Positions 24,223 through 34,886 of a stretch of DNA of 64,000 bases are shown in pieces (the stretch's first letter is position 1; each line of letters opens with the position of its first letter). A program made the position numbers and the translations under genes. Source of the DNA: Hydractinia symbiolongicarpus (taxonomy: Eukaryota; Cnidaria; Hydrozoa; Anthoathecata; Hydractiniidae); contig NC_079879.1 in the NCBI RefSeq assembly GCF_029227915.1, forward strand, positions 24,012,501 through 24,076,500, given 5' to 3'. The notes under the pieces are model-generated. The model made no database searches. It was given only the letters and a program-made list of their open reading frames with translations, and was not told the DNA's origin.

Positions 24223-27200
24223 ATGGCCCAGAGCAAGAAGTTTGTTTTGGATGTGTATGTCCAGGAAGATCGTGTTGACAGGGTGAAACATTATGCTGAA
24301 CATGTACAAAAACTTTTCGATGTTGAACTTCGTTTTACTTCAAACGCTGGCAAACAATATATGCCTGGTGCAGGACAGTGGATTGATGTTGAAGGACAAC
24401 GAGGCAATGTTATTAAAGCTAGGGTTTGTTGTTAATGAATTAAATATTATGTTTTATGAAGTTATTTTTATAATCATCTCAAATGGAGTATCCTTAGCGT
24501 TCGTGTGTTTTTTGTTGACTTTTATAAGTTTTTGTTTACATTCCAAATTAGGTTTCTTTCGTACGACCGTCATCTCATCAGACTACATAGCTATTCATTC
24601 ATGCAGGCCATGGATTGAAGTTCATTTTTTAGATAAGAAAAGAAAATTTGATATATATTTGATTTTTATTATGATATATATTATTTATTTAATTTTTTAG
24701 GAATACGTGAAAGGTTTGTCAAACCCGGAGGAGGTTATTCGTTTACGATTTCCACCGCCGGTTTATGAATTACTTTGTGGAAAGGATGAAGAAAAATATT
24801 ACGATCTAGAGAAAGAAACTGCAGTTAATATTGTTTTTTATTCGTTAGAAGAAGTTGAAATATCGGGTTCAATATCTGGAGTAACAAAAGCTTCTAGTGT
24901 TGTTGAGGAAATTATCAAAACATTTATTGAAGAAAATAGTTTAACCCTCGAGTATGATGACGGTGTTGATTGTGCCGCTTCGATCGAAGCCGACAGTGGA
25001 ATTTATGTAAAGTGTAGTCACGGCGTCGACTGCGTGCATGACCATCACTCCGAATTTTCAAATTATAGATATAGTAATTTAACTGTTGATGAAGATATTT
25101 TAGAAAACTCAATTGGTTTTAGTTCGGAATCAATAAATGACAAAGACCCAAAGTGTGATAGTTGCTCTCAAAGGGACTCTCAAGAATTACTCGACAACGA
25201 ACTCATGGAGTATGCTAAAAAGTTAGGCTACAGTGAAGGGCAAGTTAAATCAGCTATGAAAAAACTAGGCCCTGATACTGTGGACCAAAATGATTTACTA
25301 CACGAACTTATAAAAGCCTCGAATTCTATACGAGATGGAAAACTTTGTGGGGAAAATGTAAAAACAGATTTGTCAAGTTTATATGAATCGATGACAAGTG
25401 AGGCAGGACCAGATAATAGTTTTCTTCGACATGTTGTTGTTGATGGTTCAAACGTAGCTATGAGGTATGTCATTTTATTTTGTGAAACTAGCTTGATCAG
25501 TGCATAGTGGTTTTAGTTTTTGTTAATTAGAAAGGACTGGGAAGTTTAGCCTCATATTTTATCTGTATTTTAAAAGCTATGTGGTGTGAACCATCCCTAT
25601 TGATGATGTCAAAACTTTTGTCAATTAACATCGGATGTTACCTAACAAACTTTAGATTTTTTGTATTAGAATGATTTAATTCATTTTCCTTTTTTTTGCT
25701 GTTGTGCACAAAAAGATTAGAGAAAGATGCACAAAGTTTTTACTGTATTTAGAAGAAGTGACATTTCAATGTTGTTTTTTCATAGATATATTTTTTGAAG
25801 TTTGTATCATGCTTGTTAATTAAATTCCGCGACTGTGTAGTTTTTATTTTATAAACAAATAGAACAAAAACTAGTCATTTCAAAAATTTCTTTGAAAAGA
25901 AAACTGACACCAAACTATCACAAGCTGATTTACTTTCCTGGGGGAGTGTTGCTGCACATAAATTTTGTTTCTAATTTTATATCCAGCTTTTTTTTATTTA
26001 AATAGTTAAGCATGAAATTATTTGTTTCTGTTTTTCACTCACAGGACAACAAACACAAATTTGCAAGCATGGTCTAGACATGCATTCGAATTTATTTTGC
26101 CCTGTTTTTAGCATCTTTGAAAGTTGAAACTTTTAAAAGTGTTTGCATCAGACATCTTTTTATAAAACAAACTAAAAATTTTAAGCACTGCTTAAGCCAT
26201 CTCTATAATATATTCTATGTTATAATAACCATATTTAATTTGTCGAAAAAATTGGGTCATCCTAACCACACGCGAAATTTTCAAGCTACATAACAAATGT
26301 AATATATTTTTATCAACTTAGCCGTTAACCGCTAACACAGTCTAGATCAGATTGGAAAAGGGTCATTAAAATACCCCGTCCAACCCATGCTAGCATGGAA
26401 AACGGACGTTAAGCCGAGAATGATGATGATGAGCTGTAAAAGTTGTATACGTCTTATTTGTTGAGTTTTCTGTATTACAGCAGAACGACAAAGCTTTTTA
26501 ATAATATTAGTGAAGCTATTGCATTGTAGTTATAACTTTAAGGCCAAATAACTTGGAAATAAGGTGGTGATGTCAGTTATTTTGTCACATTGTAGGTAAC
26601 TAAGGACTACCAAAAACCAAAATTAGACCAATTTCCTAAGCTGGGTCTGTCCACCTGTTTCAGACTCGACAAGTTGAAGACGTCATCAAAAAACTTAAAT
26701 AGAAATATCTTAAGAAGGAACATCTCATTGTATACAATTTCTTAATCAATATTACAAGATTTATAACAGCAGAACAGGTAAAGAAATTTCTGAAAAAATT
26801 ATCTTGAGTAATAACAGGTTGTTGCTGACATCATCAAAATTCCTGTAACAGATCTTTTTCATTGTTCCTCTGCCTAAGAAAATTTTTCCACGGTTTTATC
26901 AACCAGTATACCATAAAGCTGAGAGTTTTCACCAAGAACACTTTAATGAAAACAGGCCTCAATTTCCTACTTTATTAATGTAAATGATGTAAAAATGTAA
27001 CCATGATGCCTTCACCAACTTGCCCAATAAATGTTTTCAGTAATATTTCAGGGGAAGACCAGGACTAGTTTAGAAGATTTTGCAATGATCAGAAAAAAGA
27101 AAAACCCGGCACCCTCTCCTTTTAGTGGCCTCGCTGTTACAGCATGACTTCATAATGCAGTGTCTTCAGCCTTAATAGGGGTCGATGATTTTTTTAAAAG

Positions 27201-30200
27201 TGTATATATAGGTAATTATTTTATCTGATATCAACAAAACCTTTCAAATTAAGACGTGATTTTTCAGCAAAATGTCATTTTTTGTGCCATCAAAATTTGT
27301 TAACTAAATTTTTTTGTTTCAAATGTTATTTTTATCCGCCCTATAAGGTTTTTACATGCAACGTATAGGTTATTGTAAGGGGTTAATTACGAGTCAAGTA
27401 TTAAAAATAGAACATTGTAATTTGAATTTTGTTTTCTACTCAGTCACTTTTGGCTAATTATGTTTTGGGTGTTTATACTTTTTAATCAAAATAAAGTTAT
27501 ATTGAGTATATAATAATGCATAGTTCAAACACACAAGGGATAATCTGAAAATATTTTGTATCTTTTTTACTTGAATTCTACTCAATAAAAATTAATAGAA
27601 TAGCTTTTTTTTTTCTTTCTGTTTACTCAGTTCATGCAAAAAAATCATATTTGAAAATAGAAAATTATTGTGAATCTCATAACAGCTAAAAGACTAAATT
27701 TTTTTTTTCTAGTTACTATCTGCCTACTTGCAGGGTGTAACCCAAGAATTCTGAACCATAGCCGTTTGGATCCCAATGGGGATTTGGTATGGTCCTCTGT
27801 AGTGAAAATTGAGCTTTGATGTCAAGTCAAGATAATAAAGCATTATATTCCTGTTGAATTAAAAAAATTAAGTAGAAATTCTAATTGATACTGTGTTTTA
27901 ACAGACCTCTTAATTCTGACATGGCATTATAGTTTACATGGCATGTTGTTGCAATGATCCAAAAAATGTCGGTTTCTTTAAAACGGATTAAATTGCCAGC
28001 AAGAAGAATATTCTAATTTTTATTGGTTTAGCAATTTCTAAATTTGTCATAATCTATATTATAATACCCGTATACGTCTGTCTGTCATGCAAAATGGTAT
28101 CTTAGCTGCGCAAGTAGCGAGATGCCCGTGATGCGGTATAAAAAGGACGGGCGAACCCGTGGATTTTTCCACTGGCTAACGACTAGTAATACTAATACTC
28201 CCAAACAGAAATAATCCACTCACAGGTTTCCCAGCACTCATCTCAGATTGATGATTTATATTCTGAAGAGATAAATTTCTATCACTACGGCATTGAAAAG
28301 GTCTTATGTCACCCTATACTTTAGTCCCACTATAATATAGCCCCTCAGAAGTAAAATAAAGCAGATTTCCCAGCAGGTCTTGGGTTGTAACCACCCCCTC
28401 CCCCTTGGCTTTTTTTTTAAAAAAAGCACCAGGTATCAGAATAAAAAGGTGAAACTGAATAATATTCAAAGTATTTTGTAGACGAAATCAGTACGTATTA
28501 AATTTAATTTGGTAATATAGCTGTCTGTTTAAGGGGCTGCATTTTTAAGGGGACACTTAATGATTGCATTATTTTTCGTTTCTTCTTTCAGGTGGAATGT
28601 ATAAAATTTAATTTTACAAAAGTTATTATGTTTAGTGGAAATGGTTTCTAATATGTATCCATATGGCAAAAAAAAGTATTTACCGCCTTGTTAAAAGTGT
28701 TTGTTGAAAAGTAAGAACAAAATAAGAACAAATATGGCTGTAAAAAGTTTAAAAGAACAACAGCCAGCCTAAGGTTGGATTTTACTAGTTCTTAAGAAAA
28801 CCCTGTATTTAATACAGTTTTTAAAACAAAACCTTGGTAAAAAATCGTGGAAAAACACTTTGTTGATACTATGTAAACTGAAAAAGCGAAATGGCTGTGT
28901 ATTATGTAAAAGTATTTTAACATTTTGTGATCTGAGCAATGTAATGCTGTATACTCCAAGACTTTGAGTCGTAATTCTTTGTTATTCTGTTGCTTTTTAT
29001 TTTATGATTATTTTTGTTGTTGTTGTCTCTATAAAAAGTACAGTTTGAATTGTGTCATAAAGAAACACAAAATTATATTTTTGGAAAACATAAATATTAT
29101 TTAACAGTTTTCAACAAGTGAATGTTTGAATATTAAATTTTTTATCCTGGATCAAAAATGTTAAGATCTCCCGCTGTCGCTTGATTAGTTTAGGAACTTG
29201 AGATATTTTTGACTTATTATGAAATCATTTGAAGCATGGTGTGCGAGGGTTAGTGACTAATGGGCAGTGTTGTTGTAATAGTACTTAAAGTCATCTGTAG
29301 AGACAACGAACTTAAAAGTTGTATCTTTTCATAACTCCATTAATTTTGAAAATATTTGTTCTGTGGTTTTTAAGATACATTTAATGTGTTTTGTTAGTTC
29401 GTGGTTTTTCTCTTCTAATTTGATCATTTAATCTTGGTCAACATAGAAAATTAGGTGAAATTAGCTTGTTGAGGTCTAAGAACTTGCATTGGAAGTGTAT
29501 ATGGTATACTATTTTCATGTTTAAATAAGAACCAAAAAAAGTACAAAAAAGTCTCAACTCCTTTGCCATTTGAGATTTTGAAAGAACTTCACGTGGCAGC
29601 TAATCAGTATAAAACCTTATGAATGCCTATTTTTACTGCATAAAAAAATGATGATGTTTATAATTCTTGCTTCTTTGATGTTTTAGTGACTAATTCTTCA
29701 TCTATTTTTAATTAAACGCAATGTCAACATAAAAGAATGCATGGGAGGGGATCTAACACAAACAATTTCTCAAAAGTTCACTTATTATTTAGTAAAGGTG
29801 GAATTAATTGCTAATAGCATTGAATAACCTAAAAACTTTAAATTTTAACTAATGCATGAAAAAGACTTTGTTTAATTAATTTTCTAAACATTGTAAAGGT
29901 CTATACTAACTTTACTGCTTTATTTCTCAAGTGCTATAAATATGCGTTTGTGTTTTGTGGCAAATATCAGGGCCCAGCGTGGTTAGCGAGGCGAAAGGGC
30001 GACGCAAGCACATCTACATTTGCAGCGAGTAACGATTTCATTTTTGAATCTGTTATGCGGCCGTAAATGCTGTTGCTAAATCTAAAATTGATTCAGTGGT
30101 ACTGTGTTTAGTGAATTGGTTGCTTTCGTTATTTAGTTTTTTAACATTTCAATGATGTTTCGTAAAGGAAATTATTCAAACCACTTTAATCATTCTAGAA

Positions 30201-32821
30201 TGTGGCTGCTTCTCTTGATGTGATTAATTGATAAGTTTATTCCTATGTTTATTTTCTGTCAGTATGTCTGATATTGATGAGCCGTTTAACCAATTTATTT
30301 ACTAATAGCTTCAAGAATTCTTATCTTATTATGTTGTTTTTTTTTTAATAAAAACACGTATTCCTCTCTGATGAAAATTATGGAGTACGAATTAAAGTTA
30401 TTAGATGAAAAATGCGAACAATGTTATTTACTGTACAGTAGGACTTTGTGAATAATCACAATGCTTTGTCTCACTTTCGTAAATAAACAATTCGTTGAAA
30501 AATGGAAAATAGTTGTGGGTTTCCCTTCCTTTTTTGAGAGATTTGCTTTTTAAAAGCTACATCACTACAATTTTTTTATACATGTTTTAGTTGGAAACGG
30601 GTATGCTGATGATGATGCAAATATTGAATTTAATATAAATTGTAATGTTTGTACTTGCTTGTCAGACACTCACAAATTCTATCAGCACTAACTAACTCAG
30701 TATTTAATATTTGACAATTTTATCCATTCGTTTATTTGAGGCCACATAAAAACGTTTAGCAGTGAACTATAACATTATTAGAAACCAAGACTACGAGGTG
30801 CTAAGTTTTTTATAAGAAAAAAAAACGTGTAATTTGACATGTAAAGATTCGCTTAAAATTTCCGCTCATTGAAGTTTGTATAGTCTCATCAATATATAGT
30901 TTTTATTTTTATCCGATTTCGGTTGGAATGAATAAAGTATTGTTAGACAAAAAAATTGTAAACAAACTATTTTTCTGAATTAATTTTTGAAAGGATTAAA
31001 TATATGGTGATATACAGAGCTAATTAAGAGAAGTTGTTACTCAGATTAAATCATTTTACAACCGACCACAATATTTTGTTTGTCTGGGGACTAATGCTCC
31101 TTTTATGGAGTGGACAAGATAGCTACAAGCTGAATAATGATTAGAGGTGATCTGTGCTCTGCTGCATCATGGGATGATTATAATAATTAACTACTTTTAG
31201 CTTGTGTTACTAATTTTAGCATCTACTACTGGCTGAGATTCAAGTATTTTTTATATATTTAGTGTTTTTAATTAAATCAGAATTGGATATTTTCCCTGTA
31301 TGTCCTAATTAGGAAGTTTGTAATATTGTTTGTTTGTGTGTTTGTTTTTCTATTTATGTGTCTGTTTGCTTGTTCTTTATAAGCAGTCAAGAATGATAGA
31401 TTCCATTTTCTTTATTTAGTCATGGTAAGAACCAGGTTTTTTCTTGTCGTGGTATAGCTATTGTTGTTGATTGGTTTCAAAAGAAGGGCCATGCTGTTAC
31501 CGTGTTTGTACCCAACTGGAGAAAAGAGGCTTCCAAACCCGACACGCCCATTATTGATCAAGAAATATTGACGCGACTAAGTGATGACGGTGTTGTTAGT
31601 TTCACACCTTCGAGGAGATTAGAAGGAAGACTCATTCAATGTTATGACGATCGGTTTATCGTGCGGTTAGCTGTCGAAACAGACGGCATCATTGTCTCAA
31701 ATGATCATTTTCGTGATATACAAAGAGATATTCCCGAATACAAAGATTTTATTAACAGACGTTTGCTCATGTATACATTTGCCGGCGACATATTCATGCC
31801 GCCTGACGACCCTTTAGGTAGACACGGCCCTACTTTAAAAGACTTTTTACGTAAAAATGTCGAACGACGTGGTACACAGTATTGTCCCTATGGGAGAAAA
31901 TGCACTTTTGGTCCTAAATGTAAATTTTACCATCCGGAGAGAAGACATTCGGGATCTTATGTTAAAAAACCTCTTCCTCCACCACCACAGTCATCTGGAT
32001 CAAGACCTCGCTCTGATCCTGGTCAGAACTTGAATCCAAATGTGGATGGCAAACAAAGACCAATAAGTTTACCAAATTTGGAACAACTCTATATTTCTCC
32101 TCCTCATTCATTGCATAGATACATTTATATTCAAAATCCTAATCAGGCTTACCAAAGGCCTGTTAGTGGGCCCCCTTTCCCTGAAAGTAATAATAATCAG
32201 TACCCTAGTTATCCAAGTTGTAGTGATAATAACTTATCTCGGAATTCTGCGGATATGATGCAACAACAGCAGCAACAGCAACAACAAAGTCGAAAATTCA
32301 GTGGCGATTACTCTCATTTCAATCACACGAACGTCCCCGGACAATATATAGTGTTATCTCACCGACCTCACTCAGGAGAGTATATCACACATATGCCGCC
32401 CAACGTGGACACTGTAGGCAGACCTCTGTCGTCAGATTTTAGTAGTCGCCCTTCGTCGGGCGAATATAGCTATAGTAGCGGAAGTCGACCAGCGTCTGGT
32501 GAATATGGCAACAACAGTCGACCGTCGTCCGGAGACTATGGCTCTGTACCGTGGGGATATCAAAGACAAATACCGTACAACTCTCACGGAAATTTCTACC
32601 CAAGGAAGAACTATTTTAAAACGCGTGGCGCTCAAATGTTACCAGACACAAAGGAAGAGCCACGTCAACTTCAAAGTTCACTTAAAATCGATATTGTTGA
32701 AAAGTTACGGGAGTTATATCCTGATCAATACGACAAAATTTTGTTTGTGCTTCGAACGTATCCGGACATCCGTTGTGTAGAAGATGCAATACCCTTTATG
32801 AATGAAGCTATCAAGGCTTAA
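24223..32821 (+). CDS. N4BP1/Regnase-like NYN (PIN) endoribonuclease with CCCH finger
   Basis: Three exons, 24223-24423, 24701-25464 and 31420-32821, phase-consistent, 788 residues. Residues 1-150 match the KH-like N terminus of N4BP1 (EYVKGL...PEE near 68-77; [17 protein letters not shown] near 122). About 233-275 is the UBA-like Regnase N-terminal domain ([20 protein letters not shown]). The NYN nuclease starts near 310: [16 protein letters not shown] and [10 protein letters not shown] supply the conserved Asp residues, then [14 protein letters not shown] finger follows near 476 ([17 protein letters not shown]). A low-complexity region has six RPxSGEY-like repeats and a Gln run. The last 45 residues match the C-terminal domain shared by Regnase and N4BP1. 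These proteins cut mRNA in the cytoplasm. Vertebrate N4BP1 lacks the finger and vertebrate Regnases lack the KH part, so this looks like an ancestral combined form. Exon 1 donor is the less usual AGG|gtttgt. Confidence 0.88.
26366..26440 (+). repeat. SINE-like tail with CCATGCTAGCATGG palindrome
   Basis: The sequence CCAACCCATGCTAGCATGG, then AAAACGGACGTTAA and a short ATG repeat, resembles the widely conserved tail of some invertebrate SINEs. No tRNA-like promoter is seen upstream, so the copy is probably 5' truncated. Confidence 0.5.
26505..27010. repeat. Dispersed repeat, copy 1
   Basis: Shares a run of matching words with 53580-54000: GAAGCTATTGCA, AACTTGGAAA, a run reading GACTAATTT/GACCAATTT, AAGTTGGGTC/AAGCTGGGTC, and GACGTCATCAAAA/GATGTCATCAAAA, in the same order. 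The two copies are diverged. No coding potential and no clear ends. Confidence 0.5.
28053..28186 (+). mobile_element. Short Helitron-like element
   Basis: 134 bp starting TCTATATTATAATACCCG and ending in CTAG, inserted between A (28052) and T (28187), with a near-terminal hairpin ACGGGCGAACCCGT (28147-28160). These are features of Helitron-type insertions. A second copy of the start and middle lies on the minus strand at 53463-53555. The hairpin is somewhat further from the end than usual, so the class is a suggestion. Confidence 0.5.
32291..32545 (+). repeat. Six in-frame RPxSGEY-type peptide repeats
   Basis: Within exon 3 of the N4BP1/Regnase-like gene the protein repeats an R-x-x-S-G-E/D-Y unit: [48 protein letters not shown]. 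The spacing tightens towards the C terminus. The DNA of the last four units is also similar, so part of the array may have arisen by recent duplication. Possible phosphosites (R-x-x-S) for basophilic kinases. Confidence 0.8.
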
Positions 32822-32907
32822 ATGTTCTATTGTTCTTTGCTTGTACGTCTAACTTGCCCTGTATTGTTCTGTAAAATTGTTTTTGATCATCGTGATTTTT
32901 TAGGTAA

Positions 32908-32917
32908 ATAAATAAAT
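32908..32917 (+). promoter_or_regulatory. Overlapping AATAAA signals of the N4BP1/Regnase-like gene
   Basis: Two overlapping AATAAA words about 90 nt after the stop at 32821, on the coding strand. Confidence 0.55.
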
Positions 32918-34886
32918 TTTAAACGTAATATACAATTATTGTTATTAATAAAATTAATCATCGGTTTTTTTAGTGTAGCAATTTCATACTTTTCTAATCG
33001 TATGACAATTTCCCTTCACTTCATGACAAGTATAAATCTTCTGCGAAGGACTCTTGCCTCTGTTCATCCTATCACTTTTAAAAGGTTTTACAAAAAGGGG
33101 AATTGTTGTTCGAGTTATATGTTAGTACTATTGTTCTGTGGGATTTGAGTCTGTGTAATCATGAGGGTTGAATGCAAACACCGCGACATCCCGTGACTTC
33201 GTCAAGTTTACATCCTTTTTCGTTGTTGAGAGATTCGAGGAGAGATATTTATTTTGCCTTTTTGTATTCAGTCTCACTCGACATAACGTATTTATTTACG
33301 AAACCTTTTTTTATATTTTTAAGAAAAAAGGAATTTTATATTTTAACATGACTGACATTTTTGTACACCTAATATTTTTCTAAACAAGGCAAAACTTGAA
33401 GGTGTTGAAAAGTTTCTCACTTTTCATTATTTTCCGACGCTTTTCATATAAGATAAAATTTAAGCAAGCAGCCTAACCGCAGATATTTGACAACTTCTCA
33501 TGGTATATAACACGAGACGACAAGTCAAAAGTTATTAGTGATCAAAGTTGTCATGTTGTGGTTAGACATAGTTAAAATGTCTCATTAATATTTACCCCCC
33601 ATGTTCAACCATCCACCCACATAATAACTTGCAATAACAAGAACTTCTCTTCCCCAGAGCTCTTTGCGATAAATCATCTCAAAAAAGCTCTGGGGAAAAG
33701 GATGGCTACAATGCAATGCGGTTATCGGTTGCCGGCCAAGACTTGTATTGCTTATACACATTTTAGTAAAATATATCATTTGCTACTAGTTTATTTTTAA
33801 TGTAAAGATTTCTTCCATTTTATAAGTGGCTAATAAGTGATTATAAGATGATCGTAAACTTGGGATCACGTCCAGAGGACATGAATGCTTCGCCTTTAAA
33901 TTATTTTTGCCACCTAAATTTCTCGATGACTTTGCGTTTCAGAGTGTTTGCTGAGAGCAATGTCCTCTGGAAATGTTCTCTTTAATGTGTTGAGAAAAAT
34001 TAAATTAACAAAACTCTTCATAAGAGGAACGGTAAGACCTGCTTTCAAGGTTGTCAGGGAGAAAAATTTCGCCATTTTTACTTGAAGCAAACAACATTGA
34101 AGGAAAACAAAACTGCTTCAGAAAATTTGCGGAATTTTATCTTCCCTGTCTGTAGACAGAAGCTAATGTAACTTGAAGTAATATTGTCATGCTTCAAAGA
34201 ACTTATTAGCTTCTTGTAATATTTATATCCTTATCTTTGGAATGTACTTTTCCCAGTTTATAAGCATTTGTAACCAGAAACTAGAACTTTGTTAGCTTTC
34301 GTTTTAGACATTGCACATTCCAATAATTCAAATTGTTCATTTTCACGTTTTTAGGCTCACCTCGATCTATGCCTTTAAATAGCGTTTCTCTTATCAAATT
34401 ATAACAATTCCTTGATTTTTTAAGACCGCGCGTGTTTATCTTGAGGCTGTATCAAAATGCAATGGTCTTATATATAGATTCTTTTCTCCGTGGTCACACA
34501 CAAAATCACCGTTTTTTCTTTACGATCAGAAACTTCATATTTTTATATTAACGTATTTTCTAGAAAGTTTTATTTTTTATTTCAATGTTTTTTTTATAAA
34601 TTGCTACCTATTTTTTATAACAAACTAAAGCTGAAAGCTTCAAGTTTGTCAAATAGATGTAAAAAATTGTAAAAAAGATTTTGTTAACAAATCCAGTCAA
34701 AATATATATTCGCTACTGGATACCAATGACAAGTACTTTTATAAAATGTAAAACGAAAAATTAAAATTTTGTAGTCATGTTTTCTCATCAGCCCTCAGCA
34801 TCTGGATAAACAAAAAAGGGTTGTAAAGGCTAGGGTAAAAAGAAGGCAGTTATGTTGATTTCGTTGACATTTTTTATAGCAAATTA
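32918..34886. other. Region between two convergent gene ends
   Basis: About 2 kb between the stop of the nuclease gene and the stop of listerin. It holds a perfect 12-bp inverted repeat (33871-33882 and 33960-33971) and, for the minus strand, AATAAA at 34568-34573 about 315 nt beyond the listerin stop. No coding region is supported. Confidence 0.5.
34568..34573 (-). promoter_or_regulatory. Candidate polyadenylation signal of listerin
   Basis: AATAAA on the minus strand (TTTATT on plus), the nearest canonical signal after the stop at 34887. A non-canonical closer site cannot be excluded. Confidence 0.35.

Larger units (their letters stand above)
25465..31419 (+). other. 6-kb intron splitting the first NYN motif
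   Basis: The donor AG|gtatgt and acceptor tttag|T join DGSNVAM to SHGKNQVF, a junction that restores the family motif exactly. Inside I see a SINE tail (26366-26440), a dispersed repeat copy (26505-27010), a Helitron-like short element (28053-28186) and otherwise featureless AT-rich DNA. A GC-richer patch at 29970-30070 is unexplained. Confidence 0.75.

Noticed and set aside
24293-24700. Open plus-strand frame overlapping exon 1 of the nuclease gene
   Set aside because: It runs in another frame through exon 1 and through the intron; the KH-like match is only in the first frame and resumes at 24701.
29970-30070. GC-richer patch as a possible non-coding RNA
   Set aside because: No tRNA boxes, no clear hairpin set and no repeat border; too little to support an RNA gene.
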